Assembly: GCF_900099765.1 (NCBI RefSeq) | Contig: NZ_FNDX01000009.1 | Span: 62,001-126,000 of the forward strand | DNA length: 64,000 nucleotides | Source of the DNA: Paenibacillus typhae | GTDB taxonomy: Bacteria > Bacillota > Bacilli > Paenibacillales > Paenibacillaceae | Direction: 5' to 3' | Notes under the pieces: generated by a model | Told to the model about the DNA's origin: nothing | The model's input: only the letters and a program-made list of their open reading frames with translations | Databases searched by the model: none | Shown: positions 54,357-62,416 of the stretch, piece after piece | How the letters are laid out: each line of letters opens with the position of its first letter | Position numbering within the stretch: position 1 is the stretch's first letter | Position numbers and translations under genes: made by a program

Positions 54357-55406
54357 TTATAGTTGAACGTTAAATCTGCAGTGATCCCCCCGGCTGAACT
54401 CCATCCGGTAGCCGGTGACGGCAATCCGCATTTCAAGACAGCTGCGGCAATGCTCCGGTTCATCGCCCATGCAGATTTTTTGCTCATACAGGGCATATTT
54501 GCTGCGGATCTGCAGCGGCGAGAGAATGGGCATGACGACATTTGCACCTGCCTGGAGCGCTTTTTCGCGGCCGGACGGGTCCAGCGTGCCCATAGCAGTA
54601 GTTGCAGGCATTAGAGCATCCGGCACCATAAGTCTCGCCATTGCAATCATTACCAGTGTGTCTTCCACCGTCCCGCCGGCCGCATGTTTAAGCGGTGTAG
54701 AGCTGTGCGGGATAAACGGGCCGATGCCGATCATCTCGGGCTGGAATTCTTTTAGAAACAACAGATCTTCGGCAAGGTGCCGTTGTGTCTGGCCGGGAAG
54801 CCCGACCATGAAGCCCGCCCCCACCTGATAGCCGATCTCCCGGAGGATGCGCAGGCAGTCCATGCGGTGATCATAAGACATTCCAGGATGCAGAGAGTCA
54901 TAAAGCACGCACGATGCAGTTTCATGACGCAGCAGATAACGGTCAGCTCCGGCATTATACAGTGCACGGTAAAAGGCTTCACTCCGTTCCCCGACCGACA
55001 GGGTGACAGCAGCATCCGGAAAACGCAGCTTCAGCTTCCGGACAATAGTGGTCATTACCTGCTCAGAATAATGGATGTCCTCCCCGCTCTGCAGCACGAA
55101 CGACCGGTAGCCCAGCTCATAGCCCTCCGCCGCACATTCGATAATCTCGTCCTCCGTGAGCCGGTAACGCTCTGCACTGGAATTGGAACGGCGCAGTCCG
55201 CAGTACAGGCAGTCCCGCCTGCAGAAGCTGGAAAATTCAATCAGCCCGCGAGAGTAAACGCTTACACCATAATGCTGCTTACGGACCTTTGACGCCCGGC
55301 TATAGAGTTGTTGCCGTAGCTCAGGGGTCAGATGCCCTAGAAACCAGACGATTTCTTCCTCAGTCAGTTCTTGCTGTTCAGATAATTTGTTGAGCAATGC
55401 TTCCAT
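54357..55406 (-). CDS. hydE: HydE radical-SAM maturase
   Basis: A 349-residue enzyme of the H-cluster pathway, acting on the HydG product. Radical-SAM cysteines are CRRDCLYC (Cys62, Cys66, Cys69), followed by LQSGED and MVGLPGQT. An extra C-terminal Cys cluster (CMGDEPEHCRSC) is typical for HydE of the Thermotoga type. GGAGG stands ten bases before the ATG. First gene of the ten-gene hydrogenase set; the promoter region upstream has two dyads. Confidence 0.93.
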   Translation of the reverse strand: MEALLNKLSEQQELTEEEIVWFLGHLTPELRQQLYSRASKVRKQHYGVSVYSRGLIEFSSFCRRDCLYCGLRRSNSSAERYRLTEDEIIECAAEGYELGYRSFVLQSGEDIHYSEQVMTTIVRKLKLRFPDAAVTLSVGERSEAFYRALYNAGADRYLLRHETASCVLYDSLHPGMSYDHRMDCLRILREIGYQVGAGFMVGLPGQTQRHLAEDLLFLKEFQPEMIGIGPFIPHSSTPLKHAAGGTVEDTLVMIAMARLMVPDALMPATTAMGTLDPSGREKALQAGANVVMPILSPLQIRSKYALYEQKICMGDEPEHCRSCLEMRIAVTGYRMEFSRGDHCRFNVQL

Positions 55407-55595
55407 TGTTCAGCGGCCTCCGTCCTTGCGGCAGGCTTAAGCCATAGCGGAATCCTGTGCCTCATGATTTCCTAAAATAATTTACTCGCTGAGAATACTC
55501 TAGACTATGCCGCACCTGATGCTTAAATGCCGGGTTTTGTCTGCAGGTTATGATCTTTTTGGGAATTGTTGAAATGTATATGCATAACGGGTATG

Positions 55596-55612
55596 CCGAC
55601 AGGGTTTGTCGG
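55596..55612. promoter_or_regulatory. Dyad CCGACA-N5-TGTCGG upstream of hydE
   Basis: Six-base perfect arms, about 190 bases before hydE. A possible operator or hairpin in the leader of the hydrogenase transcript. Confidence 0.35.
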
Positions 55613-55621
55613 AGATGTGTC

Positions 55622-55642
55622 ATTCTCAATCCAATTGAGAAT
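55622..55642. promoter_or_regulatory. Dyad ATTCTCAAT-N3-ATTGAGAAT upstream of hydE
   Basis: Nine-base perfect arms, 216-236 bases before hydE. The layout suits a dimeric regulator; it loosely recalls Fur-family boxes but does not match TGATAAT-N-ATTATCA. No -35/-10 pair of good quality is seen near it, which is compatible with an activator. Confidence 0.45.
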
Positions 55643-56090
55643 CGGGGCGGATTGCTTCTACTTAAATAGAAAACAGCTAACGCAAAAATAACTAGGAGGA
55701 CAAATTCACCACCACGCCAAATGTAGCGATTCCAACTCCGGAGTCCCGTCATTCGGCGGTGCCGTGTCTTGATCCGGTGGAAGAATCGTACATGCGGGGG
55801 TTCCCATCTTCGAGCAAAACGGCGCGCACCCCAGCTAGATAGCAATGTCAAATATCGTTTCGTACAGTCATTCGCAATTCCGCTCGGAAGAAACGTCTCC
55901 CCGTCGATTGAACTCCTCGTGCAGTTCGGATAATTACCCATTAGAAGAAGATTTCCACTGAGTTAGTGAAACGGGCAGACGTTGAAAAAAAGAGATCGAC
56001 GACAATTTGCATCTTAATATGTAATATAACCTAACGCAAATACTCTAAAACCGCTTTAAAAAAAGCGTAAATATGAATTATTCAAAATTT
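55643..56090. other. Spacer between hydrogenase and nitrate promoters, no convincing gene
   Basis: From about 55690 to 55960 the sequence is more GC-rich than its flanks. AGGAGG at 55694-55699 is followed by a 40-codon open stretch (PNVAIPTPESRHSAVPCLDP...) with no start codon. A 159-codon minus-strand frame (55462-55941) has no ribosome site and an improbable composition. It may be the remains of a lost gene. 55980-56090 is AT-rich leader. Confidence 0.3.
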
Positions 56091-56093
56091 ATA

Positions 56094-56110
56094 TGTCATC
56101 ATTATTGACA
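56094..56110. promoter_or_regulatory. GlnR/TnrA box upstream of the nitrate operon
   Basis: TGTCATCATTATTGACA fits the consensus TGTNA-N7-TNACA exactly. Its centre is about 49 bp before a start expected from the TATAAG -10 at 56139-56144, the usual position for activation by nitrogen-limitation regulators. Confidence 0.7.
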
Positions 56111-56144
56111 TTATCAGTGTGACTATTTATATTGACAATATAAG
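56105..56144 (+). promoter_or_regulatory. Nitrate operon promoter region
   Basis: Two readings: TTGACA (56105-56110) with TATATT (56128-56133) at 17 bp, or an activator-dependent TATAAG (56139-56144) with no good -35. The GlnR/TnrA box position favours the second, while it would repress the first. Confidence 0.5.
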
Positions 56145-56154
56145 ATTTCAACGA

Positions 56155-56205
56155 CACAACATTGTGTCAACGAAGGAAACAGCGGGTTCTCCCCACAATG
56201 TTGTG
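56155..56205 (+). repeat. 12-bp inverted repeat in the nitrate leader
   Basis: CACAACATTGTG (56155-56166) and its exact complement CACAATGTTGTG (56194-56205). Each copy is itself a near-palindrome, so local hairpins and a long-range stem exclude one another. Protein operator or RNA switch. Confidence 0.45.
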
Positions 56206-56251
56206 GCTGGACGGCTTGTTGTACCGGCATTCTTACATTAGTTTATAAAGT

Positions 56252-56337
56252 CAGCTACGATGACGTGGCTGCAATTGGCAACGGGGCCGATTAACACAAT
56301 CCGCAGGTATGCGGGTTCTGTCAGTCGGCCCTTTTTT
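56252..56337 (+). promoter_or_regulatory. ANTAR-like two-hairpin leader with overlapping terminator
   Basis: Hairpin 1: CAGCTAC/GTGGCTG (56252-56258, 56265-56271) with hexaloop GATGAC. After three bases, hairpin 2: TTGGC/GCCGA (56275-56279, 56286-56290) with hexaloop AACGGG, having the A1 and G4 that ANTAR proteins contact. GGGCCGA (56284-56290) also pairs with TCGGCCC (56325-56331) followed by six T, a terminator that excludes hairpin 2. This is the layout of nitrate-responsive NasR-type antitermination. Hairpin 1 has G instead of A at loop position 1. Confidence 0.62.
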
Positions 56338-56381
56338 GTCAATTTACTTACTTGGGGTTTATTAAAAGGAGGATGTCAGCA

Positions 56382-57614
56382 ATGGAAGCAAAAAGTTTTC
56401 GCAAGGCGGGGCATGCCCCGAGTCTGTTATCAGCTTTTTTGTACTTTGACGTAAGTTTTATGATTTGGGTACTGTGCGGAGCGCTATCGCTCTATATTAC
56501 CAAGGACTTCGGATTGTCAGATACCCAAAAAGCAGCCATGGTCGCCATCCCTATCCTCGGCGGTTCGATCTTCCGGATTCCCATGGGGATCCTGGCAGAC
56601 CGCATCGGGAGCAAAAAAGCGGGCCTGACCGGGATGTTTCTCACCATTATCCCCCTCCTGTGGGGCTGGCTTGGCGGAAGCAGCCTGCTGCAGATTCATA
56701 TGATCGGATTCCTGCTAGGTTTCGCAGGTGCGAGCTTTGCCGTATCGCTGTCCCTTGCAAGCCGCTGGTACCCTCCGCAATATCAGGGGCTGGCGATGGG
56801 TATTGCCGGTGCAGGAAATAGCGGAACCGCGCTGGCCACCTTTTTCGGACCGCAAATCGCCCAGGCTTACGGATGGCACAGTGTGTTCGGATTCGCGCTG
56901 ATTCCTTTGGGGATCGTAATGATTGTTTTTGCTGTATTGGCTAAAGATGCACCAAATGCCCCTGCGCCCAAACCGCTCAAAGATTACCTCAGCGTCTTCA
57001 GACATGCGGATACCTGGTGGTTCTCGATGTTCTACGCCATTACCTTCGGCGGGTTTGTCGGATTCGCCAACTATGCGAGCATTTTCTTCTATGATGTATA
57101 CGGCGACGGCGCACACCCGGGAGGGCTGACCAAAATCCAGGTAGGATACCTGGTCACCATTACAGTCGTCGCGGGCAGCTTCTTCCGGCCTTTAGGCGGA
57201 TGGATTGCGGACCGGATTGGCGGCATGCGCCTGCTGCTTGTTTTGTACAGTGTAATCTCGGTATGTGCGTTTGCTATTGCCTCAATGCCGGGTTCATTCC
57301 TGGTAATGCTGCTCTATACCAGCGTGATGATGGCCTGCCTCGGAATGGGGAATGGCTCGGTCTTTCAGCTCATCCCTCAGCGCTTCTCCAGTGAGATCGG
57401 AGTCATTACCGGCATTGTCGGTGCTGCAGGAGGTCTTGGCGGATATCTGCTGCCGACTTACGTTCTGGGCCCGTTGAAGCAGTCCACAGGCTCACAAGTT
57501 ACCGGATTTCTCGTGGTTGGTTCCATTGTGCTCCTCACTACGCTTATCTTCTACGCTGTAACAAGATCCTGGAGAAAATCCTGGGCGAAGGCAGAATCCG
57601 GGGTTAATTTCTAA
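56382..57614 (+). CDS. narK: NarK-type nitrate/nitrite MFS transporter
   Basis: A 410-residue, 12-span transporter of the nitrate/nitrite porter group. Two nitrate-signature-like stretches are visible: GFAGASFAVSLSLASRWYPP (about 110) and GNGSVFQLIPQRFSSEIGVITGIVGAAGG (about 330-355). ITKDFGLSDTQKAAMVAIPILGGSIFRIPMG is the conserved N-terminal region. It brings nitrate into the cell for the reductase 36 bp downstream. AAAAGGAGG precedes the ATG at 56382. Under the GlnR/TnrA-type box and leader terminator. Confidence 0.9.
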   Translation: MEAKSFRKAGHAPSLLSAFLYFDVSFMIWVLCGALSLYITKDFGLSDTQKAAMVAIPILGGSIFRIPMGILADRIGSKKAGLTGMFLTIIPLLWGWLGGSSLLQIHMIGFLLGFAGASFAVSLSLASRWYPPQYQGLAMGIAGAGNSGTALATFFGPQIAQAYGWHSVFGFALIPLGIVMIVFAVLAKDAPNAPAPKPLKDYLSVFRHADTWWFSMFYAITFGGFVGFANYASIFFYDVYGDGAHPGGLTKIQVGYLVTITVVAGSFFRPLGGWIADRIGGMRLLLVLYSVISVCAFAIASMPGSFLVMLLYTSVMMACLGMGNGSVFQLIPQRFSSEIGVITGIVGAAGGLGGYLLPTYVLGPLKQSTGSQVTGFLVVGSIVLLTTLIFYAVTRSWRKSWAKAESGVNF

Positions 57615-57650
57615 TCAGCTCGTACAAAAACTTCGGGGCGGTGAACTCAC

Positions 57651-60600
57651 ATGACAACTGGCAAAGTTAAAAGCGTCTGTCCTTACTGCGGGGTTGGCTG
57701 CGGGATCATACTCGAAGTAACCGATAACCGCGTAGTTAAAATCACCGGGGATAAGGAGCATCCGGCCAATTTCGGCCGGTTGTGCACCAAAGGCAGCACC
57801 GCTGCAGCTGCGATTACAGAATCCGGCCGGATCGAGTATGCCTGCATCCGCCCCTCCCGGGGGGCTGAACCTGTAAAAATGGAAATCAGCGCAGCCATCT
57901 CCGAGACCGCGAAGCGGCTGCGCAGCATTCTGGAGGAACACGGCCCGGATGCACTCTCCGTCTATGTATCGGGGCAAATGTCGCTGGAGGCCCAGTATCT
58001 GATTAACAAGCTGGCCAAAGGCTTCATCCGGACGCCGAATATTGAGTCCAATTCACGTCTGTGTATGGCTGGTGCCGGGAACGGCTACAAGCTCTCCCTA
58101 GGAGCGGATGGCCCTCCGGGTTCCTATCAGGATATGGATCAGACCGATTTATTCTTCGTTATCGGCGCCAATATGGCCGATTGTCATCCCATTCTGTTCC
58201 TGCGGATGATGGACCGGGTGAAGAACGGCGCGAAGCTGATTGTTGTTGACCCCCGGCGGACGGCAACGGCCGAGAAAGCCGACCTGTTCATGCAGATCCG
58301 ACCCGGAACGGATCTGGCCCTGCTCAACGGACTGCTGCATCTGCTGGTTAAGAACGGCCATACAGACCCGGCCTTTATCTCCCGGTTCACCTTGGGCTTT
58401 GAGAGTATGGAGGAATTCCTGGAAGATTATCCGCCGGATAAAGTCTCCGAAATCACCGGCATCCCGGAAGCGGTTATCCGTAAGGCAGCTGAGTGGATTG
58501 GTGAGGCGCCGGAGTGGATGTCCTGCTGGACCATGGGTCTCAACCAGAGCATCCACGGCACCTGGCACACCAATGCTATCTGCAATCTGCATCTGGCTAC
58601 AGGAACGATCTGCCGTCCGGGGAGCGGTCCCTTCTCCCTCACCGGACAGCCCAATGCCATGGGCGGCCGGGAGATGGGCTACATGGGGCCGGGCTTGCCC
58701 GGACAGCGTTCTCTGGTGTCTGAACCTGACCGCAGCTTCATAGAGAAGCTGTGGGAAATTCCCCAAGGCACTCTTCGGACAGATGTCAGCGGCGGTACCA
58801 TCTCCATGTTCGAAAGTATGATTACAGGCAAGATCAAAGCCTGCTGGATTATCTGCACCAATCCAGTGGCTACCGTTCCGAACCGTAAGAAGGTCATTGC
58901 GGCCCTGGAAGCAGCGGAGCTGGTCATTACCCAGGATAGCTTCCTGGATACCGAGACCAACCGGTGTGCGGATATTATGCTGCCCGGAGCCCTATGGGCT
59001 GAAGGTGAAGGCGTGATGATTAATTCGGAGCGCAACCTGACCCTGATGCAGCAGGCCGTGAAGCCGCCTGGAGAAGCCATGCCGGACTGGCAGCTCATCG
59101 CCCGGGTAGCCGCTGAGATGGGTTATGCTGAGGCTTTTTCCTACTCATCTTCAGCCGAGGTCTACGCGGAAATCCAGCAGGCCTGGAATCCGAAAACAGG
59201 ATACGACCTGCGAGGGGCAACTTACGAACGGCTGCGGGAAACGCCAGTGCAGTGGCCGAGTGCGCCGGATCAGCCGAACGACCGGAATCCCATCCGGTAT
59301 CTGAACCGTCAAAGCGGCACAGGACAGCTTGTCCATTCAGATCACAGTTCTCCGGATCTCGTGTTCCCGACAGAAAGCGGAAAGGCTGTATTCTGGGCAC
59401 GTCCGTATATGCCGCCTGCAGAGCTGCCGGACAGCGACTATCCCTTTGTACTGAATTCCGGCCGCCTGCAGCATCAATGGCATACGCTGACTAAAACAGG
59501 CAAAGTCCAGAAGCTCAATAAATTGAATCCGGGCCCCTTTGTGGAAATCCACCCGGAAGATGCTGAATCCCTGGGAATTAAAGACCGGGAGGCGGTGGAG
59601 CTCCGCTCGCGGCGCGGGCTGGCCATTCTTCCCGCGGTTCTTTCAGACCGCGTGCGCCCCGGCAACTGCTTTGCCCCTTTTCACTGGAATGATGTCTTTG
59701 GGGTACAGCTGGCAGTCAATGACGTTACTAATGATGCCGTCGACCCTATGTCCTTGCAGCCCGAGTTGAAATTCTGTTCGGTGTCTCTGGTCAAGTCCGC
59801 GGTTCAGCCTGGCGGGGAACTGCATACGCCGGCCAAAGACCAGAGTCTGGCTTCACAGCCAGCAAGCACTGAGACCGTCCACCCTGAGGAGGCCGTAACG
59901 ATGAAGCAGATCGACACACTCGCAGGACTGCTAGGGATTGAAGCACCCGCAGCCCTGAATCTGGATAGCCGCGAACAGGCATATCTGTCCGGCTTCCTCA
60001 CCAGCCTGCGCACCGAGGCTGGCCGGACCACTTCCAATATTCCGGTTCTGCCGTCCAGCGCACCTTTTGAAGCGCCAACCCGCTTCTATGTAGACGGCCT
60101 GCTGGCGGGCATGTTCTCCCGCGCCCCGCTTCCCGGGGCGGACGAATACGCAAGAACAGAAATGCTAACAGACTCAGCCCCTTCGAAGCCTGCCCCGCTG
60201 ACGGAGAGTACCGCTGCTGCGGTCAAGCTTCCGGTAACTATTCTTTGGGCTTCCCAGACGGGAAATGCGGAAGGTGCAGCCATTGACTGCGCCAGGAAGT
60301 TACAGCAGGCCGGTTATGATGTACGGCTCGTAAATATGAACCAATACTCCGTGAGCGATCTGACCAAGAACCGGTTTGCCCTGTTCGTCGCCAGTACCTT
60401 CGGAGCCGGAGATCCTCCGGACAATGGCGAAAGCTTCTTCCAGTCCCTTCGGGCTGAGAATGCCCCGCACCTTCAGGATCTGCGTTATGCCGTACTCGCT
60501 TTCGGAGATTCCAATTACGATCTTTTTTGCGGCTTCGGGCGGAATCTGGACACCCGTCTAACCGAGCTTGGCGCGCAGCGGCTGCTTGACTGTGCCCATT

Positions 60601-61889
60601 GCGATACAGACTTTCAGGAGCAGGTGGATGCATGGACGCATGATATTTCTGAACTATTGAGCGGATTTACAGATAGCCCGAAGCCCGGTGTACCTGCCGC
60701 AGCAAGTGATACGTCGTCCACTCCGGTTGCCGTATCCGCCCAGGTTGTCTCAAGCCCGGAACCGCGCGGATATCACCGGAACCACCCTGTACCGTCCAGG
60801 CTGCTGTTCAAGCAGCACCTAAACAAGGCCGGATCTGAAAAAGAAACCCTCCACTATGCCTTCGACCTTTCCGCTGCCGGAATCCAGTTCGAGGCCGGCG
60901 ATGCTCTGGGCGTGTGGCCTGCCAATTGTCCTGATCTGGCCGGCAAGCTGCTGAATACACTGGGCATTGAGCCCTCTACCCCGGTGCTGGTCAAAGGCCA
61001 GGGACAACTGCCGGTGGCCGAAGCGCTGCTCCGTCATTTCGAGATTGCCCGGGTGACACCGGATATGCTCCGGTTCATCCGTGACCGCTCTCAGGATGCC
61101 CGGTTAAGCCTGCTGCTAGAGAATGAGAACCCGGCGGAGCTCAAGCAATGGCTGTGGGGCCGTCAGCTGATCGATGTGCTGCAGGAAGTTCCGGTTTCGC
61201 TCAGCGCACAGGAGCTTGTGGAGCAGCTTAAGCCTTTGCAGCCCCGTCTCTATTCGATTTCTTCCAGCCCGAAAGCCAGTCCGGACGAGGTTCATATTAC
61301 CGTTTCCACCGTCCGCTACGAGAACAACGGCAGCCCCCGCAAAGGAGTATGCTCCACCTTTCTTGCAGACCTTGCTACAGAGGATACGGACATCCCCATT
61401 TTCATTCAAAAGAATGCCCATTTCCGCCCGCCGGCTAATCCCGATGCCCGGATGATTATGGTCGGTCCGGGTACTGGCATTGCACCGTTCCGTGGCTTCC
61501 TGCAGGAGCGCAAAGCATCCGGGGCCAAGGGAAGAAATTGGCTGATCTTCGGTGAACAGCGGGAGGAAAGTGATTTTTATTTCCGCGAAGAGCTTGAGGA
61601 TCTTCAACAGGAAGGTTTCCTGCACCGGCTGGATACGGCCTTTTCCCGTGATCAGGCTGACAAAGTTTATGTACAGCACCGCATCCTTGAGCATGGAGCC
61701 GAGCTCTGGGCCTGGCTTGAGGAAGGCGCGCACTTCTACGTATGCGGAGATGCCCGGCAAATGGCCAAAGAGGTAGATGCCGCGCTGAAAATGGTTATCC
61801 GGCAGCACGGCGGCATGACAGCGGATGAAGCGAATCATTATGTAAAAGAAATGTCCTTATCCAAGCGGTATGCGCGGGATGTTTATTAA
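57651..61889 (+). CDS. Assimilatory nitrate reductase fused to NADPH-flavoprotein reductase
   Basis: A 1412-residue, two-part enzyme. Residues 1 to about 715 form a molybdopterin (bis-MGD) nitrate reductase of the NasC/NarB group, with [4Fe-4S] ligands Cys10, Cys13, Cys17, Cys45. A linker (about 715-855) leads to a flavodoxin FMN domain (about 860-1000; ILWASQTGNAEG, FVASTFGAGDPPDNG, LAFGDSNYDLFC), then a CPR/CysJ-like FAD-NADPH part (about 1015-1412; RLYSISSSP, GVCSTFLAD, MVGPGTGIAPFRGFLQER, VCGDARQMAKEV). Electrons can pass from NADPH to nitrate in one chain. GGGGCGGTGAAC precedes the ATG. A nitrite reductase is not in the window. Confidence 0.92.
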   Translation: MTTGKVKSVCPYCGVGCGIILEVTDNRVVKITGDKEHPANFGRLCTKGSTAAAAITESGRIEYACIRPSRGAEPVKMEISAAISETAKRLRSILEEHGPDALSVYVSGQMSLEAQYLINKLAKGFIRTPNIESNSRLCMAGAGNGYKLSLGADGPPGSYQDMDQTDLFFVIGANMADCHPILFLRMMDRVKNGAKLIVVDPRRTATAEKADLFMQIRPGTDLALLNGLLHLLVKNGHTDPAFISRFTLGFESMEEFLEDYPPDKVSEITGIPEAVIRKAAEWIGEAPEWMSCWTMGLNQSIHGTWHTNAICNLHLATGTICRPGSGPFSLTGQPNAMGGREMGYMGPGLPGQRSLVSEPDRSFIEKLWEIPQGTLRTDVSGGTISMFESMITGKIKACWIICTNPVATVPNRKKVIAALEAAELVITQDSFLDTETNRCADIMLPGALWAEGEGVMINSERNLTLMQQAVKPPGEAMPDWQLIARVAAEMGYAEAFSYSSSAEVYAEIQQAWNPKTGYDLRGATYERLRETPVQWPSAPDQPNDRNPIRYLNRQSGTGQLVHSDHSSPDLVFPTESGKAVFWARPYMPPAELPDSDYPFVLNSGRLQHQWHTLTKTGKVQKLNKLNPGPFVEIHPEDAESLGIKDREAVELRSRRGLAILPAVLSDRVRPGNCFAPFHWNDVFGVQLAVNDVTNDAVDPMSLQPELKFCSVSLVKSAVQPGGELHTPAKDQSLASQPASTETVHPEEAVTMKQIDTLAGLLGIEAPAALNLDSREQAYLSGFLTSLRTEAGRTTSNIPVLPSSAPFEAPTRFYVDGLLAGMFSRAPLPGADEYARTEMLTDSAPSKPAPLTESTAAAVKLPVTILWASQTGNAEGAAIDCARKLQQAGYDVRLVNMNQYSVSDLTKNRFALFVASTFGAGDPPDNGESFFQSLRAENAPHLQDLRYAVLAFGDSNYDLFCGFGRNLDTRLTELGAQRLLDCAHCDTDFQEQVDAWTHDISELLSGFTDSPKPGVPAAASDTSSTPVAVSAQVVSSPEPRGYHRNHPVPSRLLFKQHLNKAGSEKETLHYAFDLSAAGIQFEAGDALGVWPANCPDLAGKLLNTLGIEPSTPVLVKGQGQLPVAEALLRHFEIARVTPDMLRFIRDRSQDARLSLLLENENPAELKQWLWGRQLIDVLQEVPVSLSAQELVEQLKPLQPRLYSISSSPKASPDEVHITVSTVRYENNGSPRKGVCSTFLADLATEDTDIPIFIQKNAHFRPPANPDARMIMVGPGTGIAPFRGFLQERKASGAKGRNWLIFGEQREESDFYFREELEDLQQEGFLHRLDTAFSRDQADKVYVQHRILEHGAELWAWLEEGAHFYVCGDARQMAKEVDAALKMVIRQHGGMTADEANHYVKEMSLSKRYARDVY

Positions 61890-61998
61890 GCAGAAAGTGT
61901 TAGATCATATGGAAAAAAGATGCATAAAATCGTCCGGCAACGATCAACCTACAGGTTAGCGACCTTACGGCGCGTTAATCACAGGAGGCGAAATACAG

Positions 61999-62223
61999 AT
62001 GGCAAAGCCGGATAACCGTGCAGACAATGTGGAACATTTACAGCAAAGTATTCAGCACACCATGCAAAACCTGAATGAAGCCGAAGACTATTTAAACGAG
62101 TTTTCTTCTGAAATCAGCAGCAAAGAACGTGAACAAATCGAGGCAAAGAACGAACGACGCAAAGAAAGCATCAAAGGCTTCCGCGAGGAAGTTAAGGACG
62201 AAGCCGCGCATTCCGAGGAGTAG
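61999..62223 (+). CDS. tlp: Small acid-soluble spore protein Tlp
   Basis: A 74-residue protein starting MAKPDNRADNVEHLQQSIQ, with the helical, charged composition of the spore core protein Tlp. Tlp is made in the forespore and found in the spore core in Bacillus species. AGGAGG is ten bases from the ATG. A single gene with a strong terminator. Its presence indicates an endospore former. The 5' region was not resolved into a sigma-G promoter. Confidence 0.92.
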   Translation: MAKPDNRADNVEHLQQSIQHTMQNLNEAEDYLNEFSSEISSKEREQIEAKNERRKESIKGFREEVKDEAAHSEE

Positions 62224-62230
62224 ACAGCTA

Positions 62231-62272
62231 GTGGCGATGCCCCCCATTTTACCGGGGTGGCATCGCCATTTG
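62231..62272 (+). terminator. Terminator after tlp
   Basis: GGCGATGCC (62233-62241) pairs with GGCATCGCC (62259-62267), with an inner CCCC/GGGG stem. Confidence 0.8.
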
Positions 62273-62416
62273 TTCCTGAGGAAGACTTTCAGGCGGACGC
62301 TAACGTCCCTCCAGCTCCAATATTCCCCTCCGGCACTTTCCTCCATGCAAAACAAAACTTCCCTTTACCGCAACCTCTGCTGAAGTGCAGAGATCAAGGT
62401 TTAGCTTGGTAAATAA

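Noticed and set aside
55462..55941. Minus-strand frame of 159 codons upstream of hydE
   Set aside because: No ribosome site, improbable amino-acid composition, and it runs through the hydE promoter region and both dyads.
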